A stretch of DNA of 64,000 bases from Propionibacteriaceae bacterium (GTDB taxonomy: Bacteria > Actinomycetota > Actinomycetes > Propionibacteriales > Propionibacteriaceae), in assembly GCA_031262485.1 (NCBI GenBank), contig JAISHO010000009.1:31361-95360 (forward strand). The letters are read 5' to 3'. A model generated the notes under the pieces. That model saw only the letters and a program-made list of their open reading frames with translations. It had not been told where the DNA came from and did no database searches. The position numbers and the translations under genes were made by a program. Numbering within the stretch: position 1 is the stretch's first letter; every line of letters begins with the position of its first letter. Shown piece by piece: positions 22,808 to 32,009 of this stretch.

Positions 22808-22981
22808 CGTGGACCCCCATCCTCGTGTCGCGTGGACCGCGAGCCCCACCCTCACGAGCGCGACCCGAAGCCTTGAACAACAATTGGTCTCGGGCATTCT
22901 ACCCGCTCGCCGGGTGTCGCTAAAGCCACACCGTGGCGAATCACCCGTGAGTTCAGGGGCGACGACGGGTGGATAAGAGGT

Positions 22982-25315
22982 TCAGGCTTCCGTCAACGGT
23001 GGGAATCGACGCAACCGCAAACTGTTCGTGACGACAAAGACGGAGGAGAAAGCCATCGCCGCACCGGCGATGAGAGGGTTGAGGAAGCCGAGGGCGGCTA
23101 AGGGAATGGCGGCGACGTTGTAAGCGAAGGCCCAGAAGAGGTTGCCTTTGATGGTGGTCAGCGTGCGGCGAGAGAGCCGCACAGCGTCGGCGGCCAGGCG
23201 AAGGTCGCCCCGGGCCAGGGTGATGTCGCCGGCCTCGATGGCGACGTCGGTCCCGGTGGCGAGCGCGATGCCGAGATCGGCTTGGGCCAAGGCGATGGCG
23301 TCGTTGACTCCGTCTCCGATCATGGCGACGACGGCCCCCTCTTTCTGACGGGATGCCACGATCTCTGCTTTGCCGGCGGGGAGGACTCCGGCGACGACGT
23401 CTCGGATGCCGACCTGGTCTGCCACCGTCTGAGCGGCCCGCTCGTTGTCTCCGGTGACGAGAACCGGGGTGAGCCCCAACTCTCGTAAGGCCGCGACGGC
23501 GGCCGAGCTCGTCTCCTTGACCGTGTCGGCGACGACAAGGAATCCCCGCACCTGCCCGTCCCAGCCGACGGCGAGGACGGTGCCTCCAGCCGATTCGGCG
23601 TCGGTGAATGAGGTGGCCGTTTCCTCTGATGTGGTGACGCCGAGCGTCTCCGTCACCCAGGCCATCCGGCCCGCCGCGACCAACGTCCCCTCGACGATTC
23701 CAGTGACTCCGTATCCGGCGGCGGCCTGGAAGTCGGTCGCTTCGGCGAGCGGGTCCCAAGAGATGGGGTCATGCGCAACCTGAAGATCGACTCCGATGCG
23801 GGAAAGCGCCTCAGGGCCTCCCTCGATCGCGGCGACGATGGCGTGGCCGATGGGGTGCTCAGAGCCATGTTCGACGGCCCCGGCGCGACGCACCAGAGTC
23901 GCGATGTCGCATCCGTCCACCGGATGGACGGCGATGAGACGCATCTCGCCTGTGGTGACGGTGCCGGTTTTGTCGAGGAGAACGGTGTCGATCCGGCGCG
24001 TCTCCTCGAGCGCCTCGGGGCCCTTGATGAGGATGCCGAGTTGGGCGCCTCGCCCGGTGCCGACGAGGATGGCCGTCGGCGTGGCGAGCCCGAGCGCGCA
24101 CGGGCAGGCGACGATGAGGACGGCGATGGCAGCGGTGAAAGCCTGTTCGACGGTTCCCCCGGCGATGAGCCAGCCGATGAGGGTGACGAGCGCGATCCCG
24201 ATGACGACGGGCACGAACACGGCGGAGATCCGATCGGCTAGCCGTTGGGCCGGGGCCTTGCCCTGCTGGGCCGCCTCGACCATCCGGGCCATCTGCGCCA
24301 ACTGGGTGTCAGCCCCCACGCTCCGCGCCTCGACGATGAGCCGGCCCCCGGCGTTGACCATCCCCCCGACGACAGCGTCTCCCGGACCGACCTCCCGGGG
24401 AACCGACTCCCCCGTCAGCATCGACGTGTCGAGCGCCGAGGCCCCCTCGGTGACGACTCCATCGGCGGCGATCTTCTCCCCCGGGCGGACGACGAAACGC
24501 TCCCCCACCCTCAACCGGGCCGCCGGGATCCGGCGCTCCTGGCCGTCGCGCAGCACCGCCACGTCTTTCGCGCCGACTTCGAGCAGGGCTCGCAGCGCTT
24601 CGGAGGAGCGACGCTTGGCGCGCGCCTCGAGGTAGCGCCCGAGCAAGATGAGGACGGTCACCCCGGCCGCGACTTCGAGGTAGATATGCCCGCTCGCCTC
24701 GTCCCGGCTCGGCACGAGCGTCATGTGCATCCGCATCCCCTCGTCGCCGGCCGCCCCGAAGAACAAGGCGTACAGCGACCACAGGAACGCGGCGGAGACG
24801 CCGACACTGATGAGCGTGTCCATGGTGACGGCGCCATGGCGCAGGTTGACCCAGCACGCGCGGTGGAAGGGGTAGGCGCCCCACACCGCCACCGGCGCCG
24901 CCAACGTCAAGCACAACCATTGCCAGTGAGGGAATTGCAGGGGAGTGATCATGGAGAGCAGCAGCACCGGCGCGGCGAGCAACGCACAAATGACGACGCG
25001 GCGCCGCAGATCCGCCGTCGGGTCGCCCGCCGGAGAGACGGCCGCACCCTCCGCGCTCTCCCCCGCCTCGTCATCCGGCAGCTCAGCGAAAGGATCGGCG
25101 TGAAGCTGGGCGCCATACCCGGCCGCCTCGACCGTGGCGATGGTCGCCTCGGGCGTCACCTCGGGCGGCGCCTCGATCGTCGCCCGCTCCGTCGCATAGT
25201 TGACCGTGGCCGTGACCCCGGGCATCTTGTTGAGTTTCTTCTCGATCCGCGCCGCGCACGAAGCGCACGTCATCCCCTCGACATCGAGTTCGATGAGGCG
25301 CGGTGACGTGAGCAT
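22982..25315 (-). CDS. copA: Copper-translocating P1B-type ATPase
   Basis: 777 residues. An N-terminal heavy-metal domain has EGMTCASCAARIEKKLN, followed by eight predicted membrane helices. Functional motifs: TGES in the actuator domain, VACPCALGLATP (the CPC metal site in helix 6), the phosphorylated Asp in DKTGTVTTGE, SEHPIGHAI (the HP locus) and MIGDGVNDAIAL. The set is typical of Cu(I)-exporting CopA. AAGGA lies upstream of ATG 25315. No copper chaperone or CsoR-type regulator is adjacent in the window. Confidence 0.93.
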   Translation of the reverse strand: MLTSPRLIELDVEGMTCASCAARIEKKLNKMPGVTATVNYATERATIEAPPEVTPEATIATVEAAGYGAQLHADPFAELPDDEAGESAEGAAVSPAGDPTADLRRRVVICALLAAPVLLLSMITPLQFPHWQWLCLTLAAPVAVWGAYPFHRACWVNLRHGAVTMDTLISVGVSAAFLWSLYALFFGAAGDEGMRMHMTLVPSRDEASGHIYLEVAAGVTVLILLGRYLEARAKRRSSEALRALLEVGAKDVAVLRDGQERRIPAARLRVGERFVVRPGEKIAADGVVTEGASALDTSMLTGESVPREVGPGDAVVGGMVNAGGRLIVEARSVGADTQLAQMARMVEAAQQGKAPAQRLADRISAVFVPVVIGIALVTLIGWLIAGGTVEQAFTAAIAVLIVACPCALGLATPTAILVGTGRGAQLGILIKGPEALEETRRIDTVLLDKTGTVTTGEMRLIAVHPVDGCDIATLVRRAGAVEHGSEHPIGHAIVAAIEGGPEALSRIGVDLQVAHDPISWDPLAEATDFQAAAGYGVTGIVEGTLVAAGRMAWVTETLGVTTSEETATSFTDAESAGGTVLAVGWDGQVRGFLVVADTVKETSSAAVAALRELGLTPVLVTGDNERAAQTVADQVGIRDVVAGVLPAGKAEIVASRQKEGAVVAMIGDGVNDAIALAQADLGIALATGTDVAIEAGDITLARGDLRLAADAVRLSRRTLTTIKGNLFWAFAYNVAAIPLAALGFLNPLIAGAAMAFSSVFVVTNSLRLRRFPPLTEA

Positions 25316-25397
25316 CGGTGTCCTTTAACGATGAGACGGGGAGATCAGCGTAGTTCAATGACAACGCGTTCCCGGGGACGAGTATTCCCCATCCACT

Positions 25398-25820
25398 TCA
25401 GTCTTGGCGCAGTTGGAGCGCCTCAATACGCAACAACATGGCGGCCGAAGGCATGACCTTGCCGGTGGCGTAGGTGGAGAGTCGCGAAGCGCTCGTCCCC
25501 AACTCGGCGGCGATGTCTTGCAGCGAACGCCCCGTCCGATCGATCGCGTCCCGGATGCGCCGGGCGACCCGGGCCGGCTCGCCGCCCTGAAACTCGGTGG
25601 TGAGGATGTCGAGACGGGCCGCGACCGGGTGATCCGTGCACGCCGCCGCCTCATGGACCCACCGCGCCACCTCGCCGTGAGGATCCCGCCGAACCGACCG
25701 CATGATCCGCTGAATGTGCTGGATCCCCCCACGCTCGATCGCCGTGAGGATCCCCTCCACGCCCCACTCCTCGACCGGATCGTCCGGCGTGACCGTGAGA
25801 TTGCGGAACTGAAGCGCCAT
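25398..25820 (-). CDS. Helix-turn-helix protein, likely antitoxin/regulator of the divergent AbiEii-like gene
   Basis: 140 residues. The C-terminal half holds a Cro/C1-type helix-turn-helix (RSLQDIAAELGTSASRLSTY followed by ATGKVMPSA). The N-terminal half is a helical domain with HIQRIMRSVRRDPHGEVARW. The second ATG (25820) is chosen over 25826 because GAGGGAG then sits seven bases upstream instead of touching the start. It is divergent from, and about 40 bases away from, a nucleotidyltransferase gene of the AbiEii kind. Such pairs often form toxin-antitoxin units in which the HTH protein represses and neutralises; that role is inference. Confidence 0.7.
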   Translation of the reverse strand: MALQFRNLTVTPDDPVEEWGVEGILTAIERGGIQHIQRIMRSVRRDPHGEVARWVHEAAACTDHPVAARLDILTTEFQGGEPARVARRIRDAIDRTGRSLQDIAAELGTSASRLSTYATGKVMPSAAMLLRIEALQLRQD

Positions 25821-25833
25821 CCCCATCTCCCTC

Positions 25834-25861
25834 GCGAAGGATTATCTGATATGACAATACT
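25834..25861. promoter_or_regulatory. Shared divergent control region with TATCTGATA palindrome
   Basis: TATC-T-GATA at 25843-25851 is a 9-base hyphenated palindrome between the two divergent starts. GATAAT on the minus strand overlaps it and could be the -10 of the HTH gene. On the plus strand TACTAT directly precedes ATG 25862, which lacks a usual ribosome binding site, so that message may be leaderless. A bound HTH protein would cover both promoters. Confidence 0.4.
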
Positions 25862-26551
25862 ATGACGACTTCAGCGAGCGACATCCCCGCACTCGACGAC
25901 CTGCTCACCAGCGCCGCCCGTCTTCAAGAACTCGTCCCCGACACCGTCCTCGTCGGTGGCGCCGCCGTCGCGTACCGGGTTCGCCATCGCCTGTCCGTCG
26001 ACCACGACCATGTTCTCAGCGACCTGCGAGACCACTTCGACATCGTCCTCGACGCCTTGGAACAGGAGAGCGACTGGGTGACGAACCGCGCCGCCTACGG
26101 AAAGCTCATCCTCGGCGAACTCGGCGGCATCGAAACCGGAGTTCGCCAACTGATCCGTCGCCACCCGCTCGAGGTCGAAGAAGTGACGCTTCCTGGCGGG
26201 CAAACCCTCCGCGTCCCCACCGTCGACGAGACCCTCCGTGTGAAAGCTTTCCTCATCGTCAAACGCAACCAGACGCGCGACTACCTCGACGTCGCCGCTC
26301 TCGCCGACCGATACGGCATCGCCCATGCCGCCGAAGTGCTGAGCGGCATTGACGAGTTCTACGCCGACCAAGCCCCCGAAGGCGGAACTGTCGCCGCCCA
26401 GGTGCTCGCCCAACTGGCCGACCCCCGCCCCCGAGACGAGGCGACAACGAAGCGGTTATCTGGTTACAAAGGCCTTGCCGCCCGCTGGCACGACTGGAAC
26501 CAAGTCGTCTCCGTGTGCCATGCCGTAGCCGACGCCATGGCGGTCGATTGA
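25862..26551 (+). CDS. AbiEii/MenT-like nucleotidyltransferase (putative toxin)
   Basis: 229 residues of the minimal-nucleotidyltransferase superfamily. LVGGAAVAYRVRHRLSVDHD supplies the GG...DxD nucleotidyltransferase signature, and KAFLIVKRNQTRDYLDVAAL is the conserved later segment of AbiEii-type proteins. Members of this family act as toxins, some by adding nucleotides to tRNA acceptor ends. It is divergent from an HTH gene, and the following small gene begins two bases after its stop. Toxicity cannot be judged from sequence; it could also be a phage-defence or housekeeping enzyme. Confidence 0.7.
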   Translation: MTTSASDIPALDDLLTSAARLQELVPDTVLVGGAAVAYRVRHRLSVDHDHVLSDLRDHFDIVLDALEQESDWVTNRAAYGKLILGELGGIETGVRQLIRRHPLEVEEVTLPGGQTLRVPTVDETLRVKAFLIVKRNQTRDYLDVAALADRYGIAHAAEVLSGIDEFYADQAPEGGTVAAQVLAQLADPRPRDEATTKRLSGYKGLAARWHDWNQVVSVCHAVADAMAVD

Positions 26552-26552
26552 T

Positions 26553-26825
26553 ATGGCATCGATATCGTCAGAAGCCGACGCCTCAATGGCCCATGAACGA
26601 ACAACGGTCAGAGGGTCACCTGAACCGTTATACCGAACATATTCTCCAGAAGAAGTTGCGCGCCTCGTAGGGACCTCCAAAGCCACCGTTCATCGCCGGA
26701 TCGAGGACGGAACGATCAGCGCTTCGCGGGTCGGGGATCGTTACAAAATCAGTGAATCAGAGGTCGAACGCTATCGGAACTGGATGATGGATCAGACGGC
26801 GGCGGCGCTGGCCAATGATTTCTAA
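26553..26825 (+). CDS. Small excisionase-family DNA-binding protein
   Basis: 90 residues containing a MerR/excisionase-type winged helix: TYSPEEVARLVGTSKATVHR, then RIEDGTISASRVGDRYKISE. It starts one base after the stop of the AbiEii-like gene and is probably co-transcribed; an internal ATG at 26586 is an alternative start. Proteins of this size and fold serve as recombination directionality factors or as small regulators. No integrase is next to it. The gene lies just beyond the 3' end of tRNA-Val, a common integration target. Confidence 0.65.
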   Translation: MASISSEADASMAHERTTVRGSPEPLYRTYSPEEVARLVGTSKATVHRRIEDGTISASRVGDRYKISESEVERYRNWMMDQTAAALANDF

Positions 26826-26895
26826 CGCGCTGATCTCGCCTCAACCGTCTGTGTTCGGCGGCTGACGCCGCCTATCACAAGCTTCAATCGGCTCG

Positions 26896-26923
26896 GCATT
26901 GAAAGAACAAGTTCTTTCAATGC
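26896..26923. terminator. Perfect 13-bp palindrome between the excisionase-like gene and tRNA-Val
   Basis: GCATTGAAAGAAC (26896-26908) and GTTCTTTCAATGC (26911-26923) are perfect reverse complements separated by AA. A weaker outer pair, CACAAGC (26876-26882) and GCTTGTG (26937-26943), brackets it. It could terminate both the tRNA transcript and the convergent excisionase-like transcript, or be a recombination or protein-binding site. Confidence 0.5.
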
Positions 26924-26941
26924 TCTCGCCTCAATCGCTTG

Positions 26942-27014
26942 TGGACGCAACCGGGCTCGAACCGATGACCCCTTCCTTGTAAGGGAAGTGCTCTACCAAC
27001 TGAGCTATGCGTCC
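26942..27014 (-). tRNA. tRNA-Val (anticodon TAC)
   Basis: 73 nucleotides forming a complete cloverleaf on the minus strand. The acceptor is GGACGCA / TGCGTCC with discriminator A, the D-arm is TAGCTCAGTTGGTAGAGC, the anticodon loop CTTACAA carries TAC, and the T-arm contains GGTTCGAGCC. CCA is not encoded. The gene lies between the small HTH gene and DUF3052. Confidence 0.95.
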
Positions 27015-27051
27015 CTGAGGCCCCGCTCCGGATCGGAGGGGGCGGGTGGCT

Positions 27052-27489
27052 TCAGCGCCGGGAGCCGCCTTTGGGGCGGACGATCTTGTGGGCGGCCCAG
27101 TCTTTCGAGACGGTGGCGGTGGAGGTGAGGGAGAGCCCGGCGGTGACGGCGCCTTCGGAGACGTCGGCTTGGGAGACGTGCCCGGCTTGACCGAACTTCG
27201 GAGTGAGGAGCCAGATGTAACCGGTGTCGGTGAGGTCGCGCAGCCCGTCGACGAGCGCGTCGACGACGTCGCCGTCTTCGAAACGCCACCAGACGAGGAC
27301 GACGTCGACCCCGTGGTCTGATTCCTCGACGAGGTCGCCGTCGATGGCGTCCATGATCTGGGAACGCAACTCCTCGTCGACGTCTTCGTCCCAACCCAGC
27401 TCTTCGACGACGAGACCTGGCGTCAAGCCCATCTGCACGATGCCTACCGCCGTTCGGTCCTCGGCCTGACTCGCCCCGGCCACAGTCAC
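27052..27489 (-). CDS. DUF3052 family protein
   Basis: 145 residues: LGLTPGLVVEELGWDEDVD-like start (MGLTPGLVVEELGWDEDVDE), acidic centre (DVVLVWWRFEDGDVVDALVD), IWLLTPKFGQAGHV and the conserved end SLTSTATVSKDWAAHKIVRP. The family is confined to actinobacteria and is found beside aceE, as in Mycobacterium tuberculosis (Rv2239c next to aceE Rv2241). Here it follows aceE on the same strand after about 160 bases. The function is unknown. Confidence 0.88.
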   Translation of the reverse strand: MTVAGASQAEDRTAVGIVQMGLTPGLVVEELGWDEDVDEELRSQIMDAIDGDLVEESDHGVDVVLVWWRFEDGDVVDALVDGLRDLTDTGYIWLLTPKFGQAGHVSQADVSEGAVTAGLSLTSTATVSKDWAAHKIVRPKGGSRR

Positions 27490-27647
27490 TCCTTACCTTC
27501 CCTTGCACTCGCTGTGCGTTCCGGCCACCCCTCATCGTGATGGGAAGCGACCGGAACGATCGTTATCGACAGTTCTGGATGACGTCGGATCACATCGTCC
27601 CGCTCATCCGATGTCGTGAAGCCAGCGTAAGGGATGATCCCCTCCGG

Positions 27648-30395
27648 TCAAGAATCCTCACCGTGCGCCGCCGGGGCGCTGGTGACGATCTCGTCGAGAC
27701 GATAGCGACGGAAGGCGTCCTGAGCGGCCTCGGGGCTGATCTCCCCCCGTTGGCCGAGCAACTGGAGCGTCTTGACGGCGACGGAGGGACCGTCGATCTT
27801 GAACCAGCGCCTCGCCGCCGGGCGGGTATCGGAGAAACCGAACCCGTCGGAGCCGAGGGAGGCGAAGGTCTGCGGCACCCAGGGGGCGATCTGATCCTGG
27901 ACGGCGCGCAAGAAGTCGGAGACCGCCACGACGGGCCCGGGACGCCCGGCCAGCTTCTCGGTCACATACGGCGTGCGGGCCTGGCCACCGTGCATCGCCG
28001 GAGCTTCGGCCTCGAGCGCGTCACGACGCAACTCGTTCCAGCTCGTCACGCTCCACACGTCGGCGGCAACGCCGTAATCCTGACGCAACAGCTTCTGCGC
28101 CTCGAGGATCCACGGCACCCCGACGCCGGAGGCCAACAGTTGGGCCCGCGGGGCGTCGCCCGGATCGGCCGCCTCGTTGAGGAGGTAGAGACCACGCTTG
28201 AGCCCTTCGACGTCGAGGCCTTCCGGCTCCGGCGGCTGAATCATCGGCTCGTTGTAAAGCGTGATGTAGAACATGACGTCGTGCGGATCGTCCCCATACA
28301 TCGTCTCGAGGCCATGACGCATGATGTGGGCGATTTCGTAAGCGTAGGCCGGATCCCAGGCTCGGACCGCCGGGTTGGTCGAGGCCAGCAGGTGGCTGTG
28401 GCCGTCGGCGTGCTGGAGGCCCTCGCCGGTCAGCGTCGTGCGCCCGGCGGTGCCGCCGAGGAGGAAGCCGCGCGCCATCTGGTCGCCGGCGGCGTAGAGG
28501 CCGTCGCCGGTGCGCTGGAAGCCGAACATCGAGTAGAAGATGTACATCGGCACCATGGGCAGCCCGTGGGTGGCGTACGAGGTGCCGGCGGCGGTGAAGG
28601 CCGCCACCGAGCCGGCCTCGTTGATGCCGGTGTGGATGATCTGCCCCGAGGTCGCCTCGCGGTAGGCCAGCATGAGGTCGTCGTCGACGGGCGTGTAGCG
28701 CTGCCCGTGCGGGTTGTAGATCTTGATCGTCGAGAAGAACGAGTCCATGCCGAAGGTGCGCGCCTCGTCGGGGATGATCGGCACGACGTGGGCGCCGAAG
28801 TCGCGGTGGCGCAGCATGTCCTTGAGGATGCGCACCCACGCCATCGTCGTCGCGACGGCCTGGTGGCCCGAGCCCTTCTTAGCCGACTCGTAAGCCGAAT
28901 CCGGCGGCAACGACAGCGCGACCGGCTTGTTGCGCCGTTCGGGGACGAAGCCGCCGAGCGTGCGGCGACGCTCCAGCATGTACTGGATGCCCGGATCGTC
29001 GAATCCGGGGTGGTAGTAGGGCGGCAGATACGGATCGTCTTCCAACGTCTTGTCAGAGATCGGGATGTGGAGACGGTCGCGGAAGCTCTTGAGGTCGTCG
29101 AGGGCGAGCTTCTTCATCTGGTGGGTGGCGTTGCGCCCGGCGAAGTGGGTGCCGAGGAAGTAACCCTTGATGGTGTGGGCGAGCACGACGGTCGGCGCGC
29201 CGCTCGTCTCGGTGGCCCGGCGGTAGGCGGCGTAAACCTTGCGGTAGTCGTGGCCGCCACGGGTGAGGTGCCAAATGTCGTCGTCCGACCAATCCTTGAC
29301 CATGGCGGCGGTGCGCGGGTCGCGGCCGAAGAAATGCTCACGGACGAAGGCGCCGTCGTTGGCCTTGAAAGCCTGGAAGTCGCCGTCCGGCACGCTGTTC
29401 ATGAGATCGACGAGCACCCCGTCGGTGTCGTTGTCGAGGAGCGGATCCCAGCCGGAGCCCCAGACGACCTTGATGACGTTCCAGCCGGCGCCGCGGAAGA
29501 AGCCCTCGAGCTCTTGGACGATCTTGCCGTTGCCGCGCACCGGGCCGTCAAGACGCTGCAAATTGCAGTTGACGACGAAGACGAGATTGTCGAGCCCCTC
29601 GTAGGCGGCGAACTCGATGAGGCCGCGCGACTCCGGCTCGTCCATCTCACCGTCACCGAGGAAGGCCCACACCCGCTGATCGGAGGTGTCCTTGAGGCCG
29701 CGATTGTGCAGGTAGCGGTTGAAGGAGGCCTGATAGATGGCGTTCATCGGCCCGAGTCCCATGGAGACGGTCGGGAACTGCCAGAAATCAGGCTTGAGAC
29801 GCGGGTGCGGATACGACGGCAATCCGCGCCGTTGGCCGTCGACGATGTGGCTTTGTTCTTGACGGAAGCCGTCGAGGTCGTCGGCCGTCAAACGCCCCTC
29901 GAGGAAGGCGCGGGCGTACATGCCGGGCGAGGTGTGGCCCTGGAAGTAGACCTGGTCGCCGCCGCCGGCGTGGTCTTGGCCGCGGAAGAAATGGTTGAGA
30001 CCGACCTCGTAGAGAGTGGCCGAGGAGGCGTAGGAGGAGATGTGCCCGCCGACGCCGATGCCAGGGCGCTGGGCCCGGTGCACAGTGATGGCGGCGTTCC
30101 ACCGCAACAGACGGCGATAGCCGCGCTCCAGGTCGACGTCGCCGGGGTAGGCCGGCTCCTCCTCATGGGGGATCGTGTTGACGAAGTCCGTCGTCGTCAG
30201 GTTCGGCACGCCGATCGAGCGCTCACGGGCCCGCTCGAGGAGACGGAAGAGGACGTAGCGGGCGCGGTCACGCCCTTCGTCGCGGATCAGCCCGTCCAAT
30301 GATTCCAGCCACTCGGAGGTCTCCTCACTGTCGCTGTCCGCCAGGTTCGCCGGGATGCCGCCGATGATCGGTTCGGTCTCCTCACGTGGAATCAC
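27648..30395 (-). CDS. aceE: Pyruvate dehydrogenase E1 component, homodimeric type
   Basis: 915 residues, the normal size for AceE. It decarboxylates pyruvate with thiamine diphosphate and feeds acetyl groups to E2. Motifs: the thiamine diphosphate motif starting [13 protein letters not shown] and ending [26 protein letters not shown], and the [17 protein letters not shown] end characteristic of the single-chain E1. The start is GTG 30395 with AAAGGA upstream. It is divergent from the fasR-like regulator with only 71 bases between, linking acetyl-CoA production to fatty-acid synthesis as in Streptomyces and Mycobacterium. Confidence 0.97.
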   Translation of the reverse strand: MIPREETEPIIGGIPANLADSDSEETSEWLESLDGLIRDEGRDRARYVLFRLLERARERSIGVPNLTTTDFVNTIPHEEEPAYPGDVDLERGYRRLLRWNAAITVHRAQRPGIGVGGHISSYASSATLYEVGLNHFFRGQDHAGGGDQVYFQGHTSPGMYARAFLEGRLTADDLDGFRQEQSHIVDGQRRGLPSYPHPRLKPDFWQFPTVSMGLGPMNAIYQASFNRYLHNRGLKDTSDQRVWAFLGDGEMDEPESRGLIEFAAYEGLDNLVFVVNCNLQRLDGPVRGNGKIVQELEGFFRGAGWNVIKVVWGSGWDPLLDNDTDGVLVDLMNSVPDGDFQAFKANDGAFVREHFFGRDPRTAAMVKDWSDDDIWHLTRGGHDYRKVYAAYRRATETSGAPTVVLAHTIKGYFLGTHFAGRNATHQMKKLALDDLKSFRDRLHIPISDKTLEDDPYLPPYYHPGFDDPGIQYMLERRRTLGGFVPERRNKPVALSLPPDSAYESAKKGSGHQAVATTMAWVRILKDMLRHRDFGAHVVPIIPDEARTFGMDSFFSTIKIYNPHGQRYTPVDDDLMLAYREATSGQIIHTGINEAGSVAAFTAAGTSYATHGLPMVPMYIFYSMFGFQRTGDGLYAAGDQMARGFLLGGTAGRTTLTGEGLQHADGHSHLLASTNPAVRAWDPAYAYEIAHIMRHGLETMYGDDPHDVMFYITLYNEPMIQPPEPEGLDVEGLKRGLYLLNEAADPGDAPRAQLLASGVGVPWILEAQKLLRQDYGVAADVWSVTSWNELRRDALEAEAPAMHGGQARTPYVTEKLAGRPGPVVAVSDFLRAVQDQIAPWVPQTFASLGSDGFGFSDTRPAARRWFKIDGPSVAVKTLQLLGQRGEISPEAAQDAFRRYRLDEIVTSAPAAHGEDS

Positions 30396-30438
30396 TGCGC
30401 GTCCTTTCTAGATCCAACCGCTTGGAAGGGCTGTCATG

Positions 30439-30459
30439 AGAATAGTCGTTAGCTATTCT
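30439..30459 (+). promoter_or_regulatory. Inverted repeat in the aceE/fasR divergent promoter region
   Basis: AGAATAG (30439-30445) and CTATTCT (30453-30459) are perfect reverse complements around a 7-base spacer. TATTCT at the right arm lies eight bases before the fasR ATG (30467), the position of a -10 element for a leaderless message. A regulator bound here could control both aceE and fasR. FasR itself is one candidate (inference). Confidence 0.4.
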
Positions 30460-30466
30460 GCCCTGT

Positions 30467-31699
30467 ATGACTTCCACCGCACCAGTGCCACGACCATTGC
30501 GGGGAAGAAGTTTGCTCCCATCCGACGCCGAACGGCGCGCCATCGCCGCCCGGTTGGGTGCGAAATCCTCCGACATGGGGCGGGCGACGATGGCGGAGAT
30601 CGCGCGGCGCCACGACTGGTTCTCGGCCTTGGGCCCGGAACACCGCAGTTGGGTCGCGCTCGTCGCTCAGGCCGGCATCGCCCAGTTCATCGCCTGGTTC
30701 GCCGACGAGTCCGACGAGCCGGTCTCGGCCACCGATCTCTTCGACGCCGCCCCGCGCCGGGCGATGCGACGGATCGCCCTCTTCCAAACCGTCGAATTGC
30801 TGCGCACGACGACGGACGTGGTCGAGGATTGGATCGGACGGATGCCGCCCGACGACCAGCCCGTCCTCACGATCGCGATCAACCATTTCAGCCGGGAGGC
30901 CGCCTTCGCCGCAGCCGATCTCTACGCCCGGGTCGCCGACACGCGCTCGTCGTGGGACAGCCGGCTCGAGGCTCTCGTCGTCGACGGGGTCGTGCGCGGG
31001 GAGATCGACGAGGAGATCACCGCGCGGGCCACCGCCTTGGGCTGGAGCGGGCGCGGCGGCGTCGTCGTCGTGGCCGGGCGCATCGACCATGACGCCGACG
31101 AGACGATCGAACGAGTGCGGGATCTCGCCTACGACCACGAGATCGACGTCTTGGCCGCGCCGCGTGGCTCACGGCTCGTCGTCATCCTCGGCGGAGCCGG
31201 TGAGTCACCCGACGAGGGCCGCGCCGTCATCGAGGAGATGACCGCGAATTTTGCCGAAGGCCCCGTCGTCTTCGGTCCAGCGGTGGCCGGCTTGAGCGCC
31301 GCCGCCGTCTCGGCCCACGCCGCCTTGGCCGGGCTGCGCGCCGCGCCGGCCTGGCCGGAGGCGCCCCGACCCGTCTCAAGCGACGATCTTCTCCCCGAAC
31401 GAGTCGTCTCCGGTGACGCTGCTGCCCGGCGCCGCTTGGCCGAACGGGTCTACGAGCCTCTCGAGCAGGCCGGCCACGACCTCATCGCCACCCTCGACGC
31501 CTATGTCAACGGCGGGGCCTCGATCGAGGCGACGGCGAGGACTTTGTTCATTCACCCCAACACGGTGCGTTACCGCCTCGGACGGATCAGCGACCTGACC
31601 GGATTCAACCCGGCCCAGCCCCGTGGCGGCCTGACCCTGCGCTTGGGGTTGGCGGTGGGGCGCCTCGATCAGGCCGGATCTACTGTCGGACATCGCTGA
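30467..31699 (+). CDS. fasR: PucR/CdaR-family transcriptional regulator of fatty-acid synthesis genes
   Basis: 410 residues. The N-terminal two thirds is a sensory/GGDEF-like CdaR region. The C-terminus is the PucR helix-turn-helix: LIATLDAYVNGGASIEATAR, then TLFIHPNTVRYRLGRISDLT. By position, upstream of fabH-acpP-fabF and divergent from aceE, it matches FasR, which activates the fab operon in Streptomyces coelicolor. There is no ribosome binding site before ATG 30467 and a -10-like TATTCT lies eight bases upstream, so it may be translated from a leaderless transcript. Confidence 0.85.
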   Translation: MTSTAPVPRPLRGRSLLPSDAERRAIAARLGAKSSDMGRATMAEIARRHDWFSALGPEHRSWVALVAQAGIAQFIAWFADESDEPVSATDLFDAAPRRAMRRIALFQTVELLRTTTDVVEDWIGRMPPDDQPVLTIAINHFSREAAFAAADLYARVADTRSSWDSRLEALVVDGVVRGEIDEEITARATALGWSGRGGVVVVAGRIDHDADETIERVRDLAYDHEIDVLAAPRGSRLVVILGGAGESPDEGRAVIEEMTANFAEGPVVFGPAVAGLSAAAVSAHAALAGLRAAPAWPEAPRPVSSDDLLPERVVSGDAAARRRLAERVYEPLEQAGHDLIATLDAYVNGGASIEATARTLFIHPNTVRYRLGRISDLTGFNPAQPRGGLTLRLGLAVGRLDQAGSTVGHR

Positions 31700-32009
31700 G
31701 GATCGAGCACCGTCTCTCACCTGCCGGCGATGACGACAACGCGACTGGTGGTCTCACGGGCGTCACGAACACGACAGGCGTGGCGGGAAAGACCATGAGG
31801 GAGACACTCCATCCACGGGTCCACAACGTGGGGAGCATCGGGCGGCCATGGATGCCCCCAATGAACCCGAATGACGATGAGAAGAATTCCACTGGCCCGC
31901 CCCCAAACCGCTGATTTATCCCCTCTGACGAGGAGTTTTAGAGGATTCCTCCAAGGAATCCAGGGCGATTTCAGCGCGTCGGACAGAGGTCTTGCCGAAA
32001 CCGCGCGGC
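31700..32009. other. Intergenic stretch where fabD would be expected
   Basis: About 310 bases between fasR and fabH. No open frame here resembles malonyl-CoA:ACP transacylase, and no GHSxG motif or remnant is seen. An inverted repeat lies at 31943-31961. The stretch presumably carries the fabH promoter. Confidence 0.6.
31943..31961 (+). promoter_or_regulatory. Inverted repeat upstream of fabH (operator candidate)
   Basis: GGATTCCT (31943-31950) and AGGAATCC (31954-31961) are perfect reverse complements with a 3-base spacer, about 50-60 bases before the fabH start. It is a reasonable binding site for a dimeric regulator such as the FasR-like protein encoded upstream. The short loop would also form an RNA hairpin. 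Confidence 0.4.

Noticed and set aside
27537..30302. 921-residue open frame antisense to aceE
   Set aside because: Codon-bias shadow: aceE has every expected motif and a good ribosome binding site, while the antisense product has none.
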